From the NCBI GenBank assembly GCA_016706545.1, contig JADJJK010000002.1:62001-126000 (forward strand): a stretch of DNA of 64,000 nucleotides. Reading direction: 5' to 3'. Positions 1 to 8,428 of this stretch are shown here, piece by piece. Below the pieces are notes generated by a model, which ran no database searches, was not told the DNA's origin, and saw nothing but the letters and a program-made list of their open reading frames with translations. Numbering within the stretch: position 1 is the first letter of the stretch; each line of letters starts with the position of its first letter. The translations under genes and the position numbers were made by a program. The DNA comes from Myxococcales bacterium (GTDB taxonomy: Bacteria; Myxococcota_A; Polyangia; Haliangiales; Haliangiaceae).

Positions 1-326
1 CTGATCGCGCTCCTTGCCGCCGTTGTAACAAAACGCCGCTTCCCTGGTCAGCCGCGAGCCGAGCATCTCGTAGAAGCGCTGATAGAACTCGGTGCTGTTG
101 ACGTCGAGCTTCGGCGGCGGCCCCGCCGGCACGGGCTCCGGCGCCTCTTCCTCGTCCACCGGCGCGGCGTTTCGGCCCGCCGGAAACTCCGGCAGCGGCG
201 GCAGCGTCCGGCTGGCCAGCTCGGCCACCTGCCCAGGCGCAGCATCCACCGGCGCGCGCATCTGCCGCAGAGCAGGAACAACAGCCCGCCTAGCAGCACC
301 GCCCCAAGCACCACCCAGCGCTTCAC
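1..326 (-). CDS. Membrane-anchored hypothetical protein, partial (3' end beyond left edge), frameshifted
   Basis: The gene is not recognised. The start is a GTG at 326-324, which overlaps the TGA of the upstream lipoprotein gene (323-325) as GTGA, so the two are translationally coupled. The first ~20 residues (VKRWVVLGAVLLGGLLFLL) form one hydrophobic segment, so this is an N-terminal membrane anchor or signal anchor. Near position 265 the frame changes: the hydrophobic start is in one frame, while the sensible continuation (LRQMRAPVDAAPGQ, then a Pro/Glu-rich linker and a segment with FYQRFYEMLGSRL) is in another. Adding one C to the minus-strand run CTGCTCTGCGG would restore a single frame. 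The protein then runs off the window. Sequencing error or real mutation cannot be told apart here. Confidence 0.55.
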
Positions 327-895
327 GTGGGCGGCTTCCACTGGTTGGCTTCGTAGGTCACCACTTCGCCATTGCCGGTGAGCGTGTTGGTCAGCGGGTT
401 GAGCGCCGGGTGCAGGTTGTAGATCGTCTTGCCGTCGGCGGTGAAGATCTCGAAGATGCCGGCGCACGAGCCGCTGCCGCCTTGAGAGATCTTGCTGCGC
501 GTGTTCGCGGTGGGCGCGGTCAGGTAGGTGACCTTGTCAAAGCCGTCATAGGACGGCGTCTCGGCCTTGGTGACCGGATCCACCGCAACCCGCACCACGT
601 CAAAGTCGTACTTCGACTCGAAGGTCACCGCGGCGCACTCCTTGGGAGCGCCCTCCGGATTGTCGGTCTTGGTCACCGTGAAGGACCACTTGCCCACCGG
701 CCAGCAGCTGTTGGGATCCAGCGGCTCGGTGGGGAAGTCCGCGGGCTTGGTGCCCGGCGTGAAGGTCCCTGTGATCGCGATCGAGGTCTGGCAAACGACC
801 GCGTCCAGATCCTCGCTGGCGTCGCCAAGACCACAGCTCGCGAGCCCGAGCACGGAGGACAGCGTTGCTACCCAAAGAACGGAGGTGCGCATCAT
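323..895 (-). CDS. Putative lipoprotein of unknown function
   Basis: A 190-residue protein of unknown function. It starts with a hydrophobic leader ending in LGLASCGLGD, a lipobox with the acylated Cys near residue 20, so it should be an envelope lipoprotein. The mature part has several cysteines (VVCQTS, DPNSCWPVG, KECAAV, GSGSCAG) and is rich in beta-type sequence. A run near the C-terminus (GKTIYNLHPALNPLTNTLTG) is distinctive. ATG 895 was chosen over the longer upstream frame because the lipoprotein signal begins there and AGGA lies eight bases upstream. The stop overlaps the GTG of the next gene, so the two probably form a small envelope operon. Confidence 0.75.
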   Translation of the reverse strand: MMRTSVLWVATLSSVLGLASCGLGDASEDLDAVVCQTSIAITGTFTPGTKPADFPTEPLDPNSCWPVGKWSFTVTKTDNPEGAPKECAAVTFESKYDFDVVRVAVDPVTKAETPSYDGFDKVTYLTAPTANTRSKISQGGSGSCAGIFEIFTADGKTIYNLHPALNPLTNTLTGNGEVVTYEANQWKPPT

Positions 896-1205
896 GATAG
901 ATCCTGCAATGTGCAATGGTGAGGCCAGCGGCACCAGACCATGGGCTTGGGGAATATCAGGATGTTGGCGAGAGTCTCCGATCTCGAGCGCCGAGAGCCT
1001 TGGGGAGTTTGCCCCCCACAAGAGCCCCCAACCCCAGTCCCGATTGCTGCTGGCCCCCCAGGCATCGCGCCGCCCCAACCCATCCCTGGGCCCATTGTTT
1101 CCAGAGGATTACAGTCCCCCGAGGTCTCTCGTCCCCGCCGTGGCCCAAGGTTTCCCCTGCTTGGTATCGCGAATGCAGCGCCCCCAACCTGTGAGAATTG
1201 ACGTG
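896..1205. other. Divergent intergenic region without a recognised gene
   Basis: This 310-bp gap separates two divergently transcribed lipoprotein genes and must hold both promoters. It contains C-rich runs (around 1010-1090). No clear hexamers, hairpin or small ORF with a good ribosome binding site was seen. Confidence 0.4.
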
Positions 1206-2237
1206 ATGCGCATCTCTCCTTTCGCTCTTCTATGCATGGCCAGCCTTGCGGCTTGCAAGGAACCGCCCAAGACGCAGCCAGCTCCCCCCATCGCAGCCAC
1301 GCTCGAGGCGCCAGCGCCGCCGCCGCCCACGGTCTCGGATTATGTGCCCGCGGAGCACAAGAAAGGAGTCGCGCGCTGGAAGGACACCATCGTCTATGTA
1401 GATGGGAGACCTCGCGGCTCGCTGACCTTTGGCGAGTTGCCGGTGCCCCTCGCCGTCAACTGGGTGGAGGAGCAGTCCTCCGCCGAGATCCGGCCCAACT
1501 CCGATGATCCTGGATACGTCATCGTCAAGCGACGGCGGTATCGCTTCACCGACTACCTGACCGCCATCGGCGTCAACCTCAAGACCGTCAAGGGCATCCA
1601 CGTCTATGGCCCCAAGATGACCGACTCCATCGTCGCGACCGGCGACGACTTGCGCAGCAAGGACGGCCAGCTCTTGATGTTCCGGTTTGGCGCAGAGGTC
1701 CAAGGCAAGGCGCTGCCCATGGCCGCCGAGGGGTTCGGCAACGGGCGCACCCCCGACAAGATCTCGAGCGTGATGGTGTACGTCAAGCGGACCCCGCCCA
1801 AGCTCGTTCCCAACGATGGGTTCTACATCGACGGCGCCAAGGTGGTAGGCGTGCCCTACTATGGCGAGCCGCTGCGCGGCGGCGTGCGGGTGTACCTCGA
1901 CAACCAGATGGTGGCGGTGATCAAGCGGCAGGAGCTCAAGCAGGACGCCGCGGAGACCCTGCCGGACGGCAGCCTGCGCTGGAAGCTCAAGGAGTTCCTG
2001 GAGGCGTCGGGTGTGGACACCAAGGGCGTGACCGAGGGCTGGATCATTCGCGACGAGCGCCGCAAGGACCGGCTGACCGCGCAGGAGCTAGCGGAGGCGA
2101 CCTTCGAGGCCTCGCCGCAGGCCAAGGGCGAGGTCCTCCTGGGCCGCAACAAGGTCCGGGTGCAGGCCATCGCGCTGCACCGCCGGCCCATCAACCCCGC
2201 CGACATCCCGCAGCCGCTGCCCGACGAAGAGTGGTGA
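1206..2237 (+). CDS. Putative lipoprotein with an internal domain duplication
   Basis: A 343-residue protein with a signal peptide ending in the lipobox SLAACKEP (Cys at ~16), then a Pro/Ala/Thr linker typical of outer-membrane lipoproteins. The mature part contains two related modules. The first (~residues 55-140) has TIVYVDGRPRG, then RYRFTDYLTAIGVNLKTVKG. The second (~205-300) has VRVYLDNQMVAVIKR, then WKLKEFLEASGVDTKGVTEG. Each is a beta-strand with an Asp-rich turn followed by a helix with the pattern YL-AIGVNLKTVKG or FLEASGVDTKGV. The family is not recognised. A GTG at 1203 precedes the chosen ATG. It stands alone, and the following region is a repeat array. Confidence 0.75.
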   Translation: MRISPFALLCMASLAACKEPPKTQPAPPIAATLEAPAPPPPTVSDYVPAEHKKGVARWKDTIVYVDGRPRGSLTFGELPVPLAVNWVEEQSSAEIRPNSDDPGYVIVKRRRYRFTDYLTAIGVNLKTVKGIHVYGPKMTDSIVATGDDLRSKDGQLLMFRFGAEVQGKALPMAAEGFGNGRTPDKISSVMVYVKRTPPKLVPNDGFYIDGAKVVGVPYYGEPLRGGVRVYLDNQMVAVIKRQELKQDAAETLPDGSLRWKLKEFLEASGVDTKGVTEGWIIRDERRKDRLTAQELAEATFEASPQAKGEVLLGRNKVRVQAIALHRRPINPADIPQPLPDEEW

Positions 2238-2251
2238 CGAGAGGCGGGACC

Positions 2252-2962
2252 ATACAGATACAGACGGAGACGGGACGGGGACGCGGACGGGGACGCGGAC
2301 GGGGACGCGGACGGGGACGCGGACGGGGACGGGGACGGATCAGGTGATGCTTTGCGGGTGAGGCGAGACCGGGGCAGTCGCTGCGGGCCCCGCTGACGGG
2401 GACGGGGACGGATCAGGTGATGCTTTGCGGGTGAGGCGAGACGGCGGGGGCAGTCGCTGCGGGCCTGCCCGCTGACGCGCCCCCCGGGGGTTCCAGATCG
2501 GTTCCTCGCCTGGGAAGAGCATGCGGAAAGAGTGCGCTCGAGCGGGATGGGGGGAATGAGCGGCTCGGGCGTTTCGAGCGAGGGGCTGCGCACGATCTGT
2601 CACCCCAGGGGGGCGCTTCGCGGGCGGGCGGCCCTTCGCTCCTTCGTGCTCGCGCTACCCAGACAGAGACCGGGACGCAGACGGGGACGGGGACGGGGAC
2701 GGATCAGGTGATGCTTTGCGGGTGAGGCGGGGCACGGGGCCTGCCCGCGACGCCCCGGGGTTCCAGATCGGTTCCTCCTGGGAGAGCGCGGAAAGAGTGC
2801 GCTCAGCGGGAGGGGGCTGCGCACGATCTGTCACCCCAGGGGGGCGCTTCGCGGGCGGGCGGCCCTTCGCTCCTTCGTGCTCGCGCTACCCAGACAGAGA
2901 CCGAGACGCAGACGGGGACGCGGACGCAGACGGGGACACGGACGGGGACGGGACGGGTGGAG
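2252..2962. repeat. GC-rich tandem repeat array (GGACGC/GGACGG units plus 230-290 bp composite units)
   Basis: Two levels of repetition are visible. Between ~2265 and 2338 a 12-bp unit GGACGCGGACGG is tandemly repeated, and similar units recur at ~2670-2700 and ~2900-2955. Between them lie larger units beginning GGATCAGGTGATGCTTTGCG (starts near 2337, 2412 and 2701). The last two units continue through TTCCAGATCGGTTCCTC (2491 and 2761), the block GCGCACGATCTGTCACCCC (about 2588 and 2820) and CTACCCAGACAGAGACCG (about 2656 and 2887). Open frames here are products of the repeats and show no protein-like composition. A diverged relative lies at 8201-8371. Confidence 0.85.
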
Positions 2963-3483
2963 GAAGGAAGTCCGATCTCGCCCTGCCCTGGCTACATGTC
3001 GCACATAGGGACTGAGGGTAGGCCTCCTGATCTGGGGGCGAAGGCCTCAAGAGTGTGCAGCGCCTCGCACCTCCCGCCCTCATGACATCCCCATAGATGC
3101 TTTGTTCCACGCCGTCAGCGTCCGAAAAACAGCCTTCTTCATCATCATTTCAAATAGTTAATGCAAGTCACTGGTGGGCCAATCAGGTGATTTGCAAGAG
3201 ACGACACGGAAATATCTGTGGTTGTCAGAGGATCTGGGCTGCAGGTCCCAGGATTTGTTACAAGGCGACCATCCTTTCGGAGGGAATGGCCGCCTGGCTG
3301 CCCGGTCCCAGTGGCCCCATGGCGCGCCCAAACCCGGGATCGGATGGCGGATTCGGCGGAAGCTCTCCACCCCGATCGGGGCCCCGGCTCCCCAACCCCC
3401 AGATGTTACATTCATTGAATTTCGACAACTTAGAGACGGCACGAGGGTTGCTTATAGAGTTTGCCATCAACATGGAGAAGACA
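2963..3483. other. Intergenic leader region upstream of the MYXO-CTERM gene
   Basis: About 520 bp between the repeat array and the next gene. It is less GC-rich than the surroundings, especially 3110-3220 and 3405-3475, as expected for a promoter region. A weak candidate -10 (TATAGA, 3453-3458) is visible. No gene or stable terminator was recognised. Confidence 0.35.
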
Positions 3484-5328
3484 ATGACCCGCAAGCTCAA
3501 CAAGACGCTGTTCGCAGTCGCGCTTGTCACCGCTGGCAGCAGCAGCGTTGCACTGGCCGAGATCGCCCCGGCGACCCCTGCGGTCCACAAGGTGTTCGCC
3601 GCCTCCAGCACGGGCGACCTCGCCCGCGTCATTGGCACCGGCGCCAACGCCAAGCTGCGCGCCACGGACGAAGAGTTCACCAACGAGCAGATGACCTTCG
3701 CGTTCGGCGCCGGCAACAAGGGCATCGCCATCGAGATGCACTCCGCCGAGGCGCTCAACCCGGCCACCAACACGGTGACCCTGCCGCCCGGCCCGCGCGC
3801 CAACAACCGCATGCAGGGCGCCTGCGCCCCCATCGAGCTGGTGAACAACGCCGGCGTGACCGAGGCCAAGCCGACCGGCCAGCCGGTGTTCATCACCGCC
3901 AACAACGGCAACGAGTATCGCCAGTTCAACCACCCGCGCGTCATGCCGATCAACGACGGCAAGAACTTCGCGGTGTTCTACAACGTGCAGTTCCAGGGCA
4001 CCAACGACACCGTCCGCCTGGTGGCCGTGCTCGACGCGACCTGCAAGCACGTCCCGATGAGCGGCGGCCAGGCTGGCCAGCCCAACCGCTACAACGCCGC
4101 GACCAACCCCGGCGTCATCATCATGGCGAAGAACAACGACGACGCCTGCATGATGCAGGACACCGCCGGTGAGACCGCCCTGCCGCTCGGCGGCGGCAAG
4201 ACCAAGTTCGTGTCGTGGTGCGGCGCCAACGGCAACGGCCGTGACGACGGTTGGGCCTTCCGCTTCAACCTCAACTGCCAGCTCGACGCCAACGGGGCGG
4301 CCACCGCCTGCGCCGCAGTCAAGGGCAACGGCGACGACGTCTCCGTCGAGGCCAACGAGGAGCGCACCCACGGCTCCTGCACGGTGGGCACGGACAAGAA
4401 CACCGCCACCTGCACCTGGACCGCCGGCAACACCCAGCCGCAGCGCGAGGGCGCGTGGATCGGCGCGGTCGACATCACCGACGGCCAGCCGATGAAGGTC
4501 CTGTGGAAGAAGATGATCGCCGGCCGCAAGGAAGTCCAGGTCGCTGGCAAGGCGGTCCGCACGTACGCCATGCGCGCCATGCACACCCGCGTGCTCAACG
4601 CTGACGGCACGCCCAGCGACGTGGTGATGTTCCGCAGCGGCGACGTGCAGGGCAGCAACGCCAACAACGGCATCAAGGGCGGCGTCTATCGCGCCAACGA
4701 GGTCTCGCTGCTCAAGGCGACCCGCGCCGGCCTGGAGATCGTCCAGGCGCCGACCAACTTCAAGGGCAAGTTCCTGGGCGCGCTCGACACCCACGTGACC
4801 ATCTGCGGCGGCGTGTTCGGCACCACCAGCACCCCGGGCTTCGCGATGATGAGCGGCTCGATGACCGCCACCGGTGACGCCAGCATCCGCTTCCTCACCA
4901 CCGATGGCGCCAAGCTCAAGCACGAGCCGCAGACGCTCAGCGTCGGCGCCAACTACGACATGCACCTCTACTCCAACCTGCTGGGCAACAACCCCTACAA
5001 CCAGGGCCGTGGCTTCGGCGACTGCCAGGTGATGAAGGACCCGTTCAACCCCGGCAAGAGCATCCTGATCGCGGCGGTCAACGGCAAGGACGTGACCCAG
5101 GGTGCCTCGCAGTTCAAGCCCTCCGGCTACCTGTCCACCCTGGTGGTGGCGGGTCCCAAGGCTCCCGCGGCTGGCTCGGGCACGGGCCAGAGCGGCAACG
5201 GCGAAGGCAACACGGCCACCGACGGCGACTCCTCGGTGGGCGGCTGCTCCACCGGCTCGGGCTCGACTGGCCTGGCCACCCTGTTCCTCCTCGGCCTGGT
5301 CGCGGCGATTCGCCGCCGCCGCGCCTAA
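3484..5328 (+). CDS. Secreted protein with MYXO-CTERM-like sorting tail
   Basis: A 614-residue exported protein of unknown function. It has a Sec signal peptide (TLFAVALVTAGSSSVALA), a long Asn/Gly/Thr-rich body probably of beta type with several Cys, and a C-terminal tripartite tail: Ser/Gly linker, GGCSTGSGS, a hydrophobic stretch (LATLFLLGLVAA) and RRRR. That is the layout of the MYXO-CTERM sorting signal, whose Cys is expected to be processed and lipidated in Myxococcota. ATG 3484 was chosen because GGAGAAG lies six bases upstream; ATG 3472 would add four residues. It is followed after 49 bp by a lipoprotein with CXXCH motifs, so the two are probably co-transcribed. Confidence 0.8.
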   Translation: MTRKLNKTLFAVALVTAGSSSVALAEIAPATPAVHKVFAASSTGDLARVIGTGANAKLRATDEEFTNEQMTFAFGAGNKGIAIEMHSAEALNPATNTVTLPPGPRANNRMQGACAPIELVNNAGVTEAKPTGQPVFITANNGNEYRQFNHPRVMPINDGKNFAVFYNVQFQGTNDTVRLVAVLDATCKHVPMSGGQAGQPNRYNAATNPGVIIMAKNNDDACMMQDTAGETALPLGGGKTKFVSWCGANGNGRDDGWAFRFNLNCQLDANGAATACAAVKGNGDDVSVEANEERTHGSCTVGTDKNTATCTWTAGNTQPQREGAWIGAVDITDGQPMKVLWKKMIAGRKEVQVAGKAVRTYAMRAMHTRVLNADGTPSDVVMFRSGDVQGSNANNGIKGGVYRANEVSLLKATRAGLEIVQAPTNFKGKFLGALDTHVTICGGVFGTTSTPGFAMMSGSMTATGDASIRFLTTDGAKLKHEPQTLSVGANYDMHLYSNLLGNNPYNQGRGFGDCQVMKDPFNPGKSILIAAVNGKDVTQGASQFKPSGYLSTLVVAGPKAPAAGSGTGQSGNGEGNTATDGDSSVGGCSTGSGSTGLATLFLLGLVAAIRRRRA

Positions 5329-5377
5329 ACCCCTCCCACCAAATCCCCTGATCAAAAGAAAGTCGGAGAAACACATC

Positions 5378-6277
5378 ATGTTTTCCAGAATTCTCCTGGT
5401 CGCTGCGATGACGATGGGTGCGGCTGCTTGCGTCGGTGACGTCGCGGAGCCGGGTGACACTCAGGACAACCCGAACCCGAACCCGAACGGCAACACCGAG
5501 AAGGCTCAGGCCGCGAAGAAGGAATACGAGGACAAGGTCTACCCGATCGTCACCACCAAGTGCGGCGGCTGCCACCAGACGACCAACCCGGCGTTCGTGG
5601 GGGCCACCAAGGACGCCTCGTACGCCGCGGTCGTCGGCTACCAGCAGCTCGTCGGAGTGTGGACGCCCGAGTCGGCCGGCATCTCCAAGATCCCCACCAA
5701 CATCGCGTCGCACGCTGGCATCACGTATGACGCCACCCAGCTCGCCACCATCAACGGCTGGCTGTCCCTCGAGGCGACGGCGCGTGCTGGCGGCGGCGGC
5801 GGTCCGCTACCTGACACCGGCGAGACCCCGGGAGCGGCGTCTTCTCGCCTGCTCAAGGAATTTCAGAAGTGCATGTCGCTGACCGCGTTCAACACCGCGC
5901 AGGTCCCGACCCGCATGGCGGCCACGGGCACCACCGGCGGCAACTGCCGCGCCTGCCACGACGGCGGCGCCTTCGGCCTCATCGCTTCGGACACCGGCGC
6001 GATCATGTTCAACACCTTGAAGAACCTGGATGCCGACGCCAACATCGGCACCTACTACCTGGCGATGTACTACACGCCGCAGACCCGGACCAAGCCCTAC
6101 TCGATCGTGTTCAACGAGGCGGCGTTCAACCGAGTCGGCACCGGCGTCGCGCCGTTCCAGAACCACCCGCAGTTCAACCTGAACGGCGCTGGCTTCGCGG
6201 CGGTCAAGGCGTACCTGACCGAGGTCAAGAAGGGCCTCGACGCCAACGGCAACTGCACCACGCCGCCGGCGACCTGA
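5378..6277 (+). CDS. Lipoprotein with two CXXCH haem-binding motifs
   Basis: A 299-residue predicted lipoprotein: the leader ends in MTMGAAACVGD with the lipobox Cys near residue 18, followed by an Asn/Pro linker (NPNPNPNGN). Two haem c attachment motifs are visible, CGGCH at ~62-66 and CRACH at ~190-194, so it is probably an envelope c-type cytochrome with two haems. Spacing and setting resemble the cytochrome-like lipoproteins common in myxobacteria; no partner oxidase is nearby. The RBS CGGAGAA precedes ATG 5378 by about seven bases. It is downstream of the MYXO-CTERM gene and ends just before a strong terminator, which closes a likely two-gene operon. Electron donor and acceptor cannot be inferred. 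Confidence 0.75.
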   Translation: MFSRILLVAAMTMGAAACVGDVAEPGDTQDNPNPNPNGNTEKAQAAKKEYEDKVYPIVTTKCGGCHQTTNPAFVGATKDASYAAVVGYQQLVGVWTPESAGISKIPTNIASHAGITYDATQLATINGWLSLEATARAGGGGGPLPDTGETPGAASSRLLKEFQKCMSLTAFNTAQVPTRMAATGTTGGNCRACHDGGAFGLIASDTGAIMFNTLKNLDADANIGTYYLAMYYTPQTRTKPYSIVFNEAAFNRVGTGVAPFQNHPQFNLNGAGFAAVKAYLTEVKKGLDANGNCTTPPAT

Positions 6278-6322
6278 TCACCTGCGCTACCTAGCGAGCC
6301 CGCTCGCGAACGGACGCGAACG

Positions 6323-6356
6323 GACGAGCCGCCCAGTGGGCGGCTCGTCTGCTTTT
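6323..6356 (+). terminator. Rho-independent terminator
   Basis: A perfect 12-bp inverted repeat (GACGAGCCGCCC, loop AGT, GGGCGGCTCGTC; 6323-6349) is followed by TGCTTTT. It lies 46 bp after the stop of the CXXCH lipoprotein and should end the 3484-6277 transcript. Confidence 0.85.
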
Positions 6357-6365
6357 CGGCGCGCG

Positions 6366-6408
6366 TTTTTCGCTCGTTCTTGCTCGTTTTCGCTCGTTTT
6401 CGCTCGTC
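6366..6408. repeat. Phased 10-bp T-tract repeat upstream of the Mo-storage genes
   Basis: Four copies of a 10-bp unit (CGCTCGTTTT and variants) follow one another, placing T-runs at 6366-6370, ~6377-6381, 6387-6390 and 6397-6400. T-tracts in 10-bp phase usually bend DNA. The array sits 70-110 bp before the start of the first Mo-storage subunit, a position where curvature could affect its promoter. Confidence 0.6.
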
Positions 6409-6479
6409 ACGGCGGCGCTCGCAATGCAGTTTGCGTATGCTGCGACTCTCGCGATGGCGCCTTCTCTCTTTGGAGCCCC

Positions 6480-7322
6480 ATGACCAAGCTCGTCGGCGGC
6501 GATGGCCGCACCCACATTGAATCTCGCTTGATGCGTGAGTCGCTGCAGAACCGCAGCGTGCTCGAGAGCACGGACAGCGAACGAGACCTCCAGGTCTTCC
6601 CGGATGTCTCGCTGGTGTCCATCGGTGGCCAGAGCATCTTTGACCGCGGCAAGGACGCCATCCTGCCGCTGGTCGCCGAGATCGCCGAAGCCAAGAAGCA
6701 CCACCGCATGGTGCTGGGCGTCGGCGGTGGAACCCGGGTTCGCCACACCATGTCCATCGCCGTCGATCTCGGGCTGCCGGTGGGTGGGATGGCGCAGCTC
6801 GTGGGCGCCATGGAGGAGCTCAACGCGATCGTGCTCAACACGCTCTTGGCCTCGCACGGCTCCATGCCGATGCAGCGCGACCACTTCTGGGACCTGCCGC
6901 TCTACTTCGACGCCGGCATCGTGCCCATCGCCATCTCGGTGCCGCCCTATCACTTCTGGGAGCCGCCGCCGGCCGAGGGCGGCGTGCTGCCGGCGCACGG
7001 CTCAGACTTTGGCCTCTTCCAGCTCGCAGACGTGCTGGGCATGCGGCAAGTCATCTACGTCAAAGACGAAGATGGCCTCTACGACAAGGACCCCAAGAAG
7101 CACGCTGACGCCCGACACATCGCCAGGACCACGCTGGCCGAGGTGCTGGCCCATCCGCCCGAGGAGAACATCCTCGACGAGGAGCTGTTCGCCGCGTGGC
7201 GCACGGCCAAGAACCTGCGGCGCATCGTCATCGTCAACGGGCTCAAGCCCGGCCAGCTCACCCGCGCGCTGCAAGGCGAAGACGTGGGGACCGTGATCAC
7301 CAAGGAGAACGCTCGTGGCTGA
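6480..7322 (+). CDS. Molybdenum storage protein-like subunit (amino acid kinase fold), first gene
   Basis: A 280-residue member of the amino acid/UMP kinase fold that matches the Mo/W storage protein (MoSto) subunits rather than PyrH or LysC. Family features are an N-terminal ~45-residue extension, the strand-turn SIGGQSIFDRG, VGGGTRVRHTMSIA, SVPPYHFWEPPPAEGG, VKDEDGLYDKDPKKHA and the C-terminal IVNGLKPGQLTRALQGEDVGTVI. In the known system alternating alpha and beta subunits form a cage that packs polyoxomolybdate using ATP. Here the phosphate-loop Lys expected before IGG is Ser (VSIGG), while the second gene keeps Lys, so the subunits have diverged. The next gene overlaps by eight bases. Which is alpha and which beta is not assigned. 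Confidence 0.8.
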   Translation: MTKLVGGDGRTHIESRLMRESLQNRSVLESTDSERDLQVFPDVSLVSIGGQSIFDRGKDAILPLVAEIAEAKKHHRMVLGVGGGTRVRHTMSIAVDLGLPVGGMAQLVGAMEELNAIVLNTLLASHGSMPMQRDHFWDLPLYFDAGIVPIAISVPPYHFWEPPPAEGGVLPAHGSDFGLFQLADVLGMRQVIYVKDEDGLYDKDPKKHADARHIARTTLAEVLAHPPEENILDEELFAAWRTAKNLRRIVIVNGLKPGQLTRALQGEDVGTVITKENARG

Positions 7323-8119
7323 GCGCAAGACCATCGATTCGCTGCTCTCTGGCTCGACCCTCACGGGCTCCGGCGCCGGGCTTGACTATCACCCGGTGGC
7401 CATCATGCCGGAGGTGCGGGTGGTCAAGATCGGCGGCCAGAGCGTGATGGACCGGGGCCGCGCCGCGTTGTTCCCGATCCTCGAGGAGGTGGTGGAGGCG
7501 CGCAAGCTGGGGATCCCGGTGGTGCTGCTGGCCGGCGGCGGCACCCGCGCTCGCCACATCTACTCCATCGCCTCGGAGCTGGACCTGCCAACTGGCATCA
7601 TGGCCACGCTGGGCAAGTACATCCCGATGCAGAACGCGCGGATGCTGCAGATGCTGCTGGCCAAGCACGGCGGGATCTACATGCTGCCCGACGACTTCGA
7701 GAAGCTGCCGCTGTACCTGCAGATGGGCTGCATCCCGGTGATGAGCGGCATGCCGCCGTTTGGGTACTGGGAGAAGCGGGAAGAAGGCAGCCGCATCCCG
7801 CCGCACCGGACCGACGCCGGCGTGTTCCTGTCCGCGGAGTTCCTGGGCGCCAAGCGCGGCATCTTCATCAAGGATGAAGACGGGGTCTACACCGACGACC
7901 CCAAGAAGAACCCGCACGCCACCCACATCCCGCGGATCACCGCCGGGGAGCTCATCGCCAAGAACCTGCCGGACGTGGTGGTGGAGCGCGTGGTGGTGGA
8001 CTACCTGCCGCGGGCGCGCTGGTGCAAGGAGCTGCAGATCGTCAACGGGCTGCGCAAAGGGTCAGGTGCTGGCGGCGCTCAAGGGCGAAGACGTCGGCAC
8101 CATCATTTCGGCGCGCTAG
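7315..8119 (+). CDS. Molybdenum storage protein-like subunit, second gene (one frameshift near the 3' end)
   Basis: A second MoSto-like subunit, about 267 residues once the frame is restored. It shows VVKIGGQSVMDRG with the phosphate-loop Lys, AGGGTRARHIYSIAS, SGMPPFGYWEKREEG, IPPHRTDAGVFL and IKDEDGVYTDDPKKNP. It starts with GTG 7315, inside the end of the first subunit gene, so the two should be made in coupled amounts as expected for a hetero-oligomer. Near 8059, in CGCAAAGGGTCAGG, the frame shifts by one base: upstream reads LQIVNGLRKG, downstream GQVLAALKGEDVGTIISAR in another frame, ending at TAG 8117-8119. Removing one base restores the family C-terminus exactly. Unshifted, the protein would run on to 8403 with non-protein-like sequence. 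Confidence 0.8.
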
Positions 8120-8200
8120 CCGCCGCAGCGGCGCCACCAGACGTGGAGGGTGGCTGGGACGCTGAAGTGACGCAGACGTTGGGGCGACGAGGCGCTGCCT

Positions 8201-8371
8201 CGCGTTCGAGCGCGGGCTGCGCACGAGCTGTCCATCGCCAACGCCACGGCCACCGCACGGCGCTTCGTCCGCGAGTCGCCCTGGGGCGCTTCGCGCGCCG
8301 CCGGCCAGGCAGCGCGCCGGCCGTGCCGTTCGTGCCGCGCCATCAGACGCGGACGCGGATACAGACGCGGC
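8201..8371. repeat. Diverged relative of the 2.3-3.0 kb repeat unit
   Basis: This stretch shares, in the same order, the landmarks of the 2252-2962 array: CGTTCGAGCG, GGGCTGCGCACGA-CTGTC, GGGGCGCTTCGCG, and a final run of GGACGC/CAGACGCGG units (ACGCGGACGCGGATACAGACG). Extra sequence separates the blocks. Like the first array it lies directly downstream of a plus-strand gene. No gene was recognised in it. Confidence 0.55.
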
Positions 8372-8428
8372 GAGTGCCCAGGGACGATACGTTGACCAAG
8401 TAATTCAAGGTGGTTATCAGATACAGCG

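Noticed and set aside
3430..5460. A 676-codon open frame antisense to the MYXO-CTERM gene
   Set aside because: The plus-strand gene has a signal peptide, ribosome binding site and sorting tail. The antisense frame is Val/Ala/Gly/His-rich without domain features.
8050..8070. Programmed +1 frameshift in the Mo-storage gene
   Set aside because: There is no stop codon at the shift site and no known slippery signal. Four similar breaks elsewhere favour sequence error.
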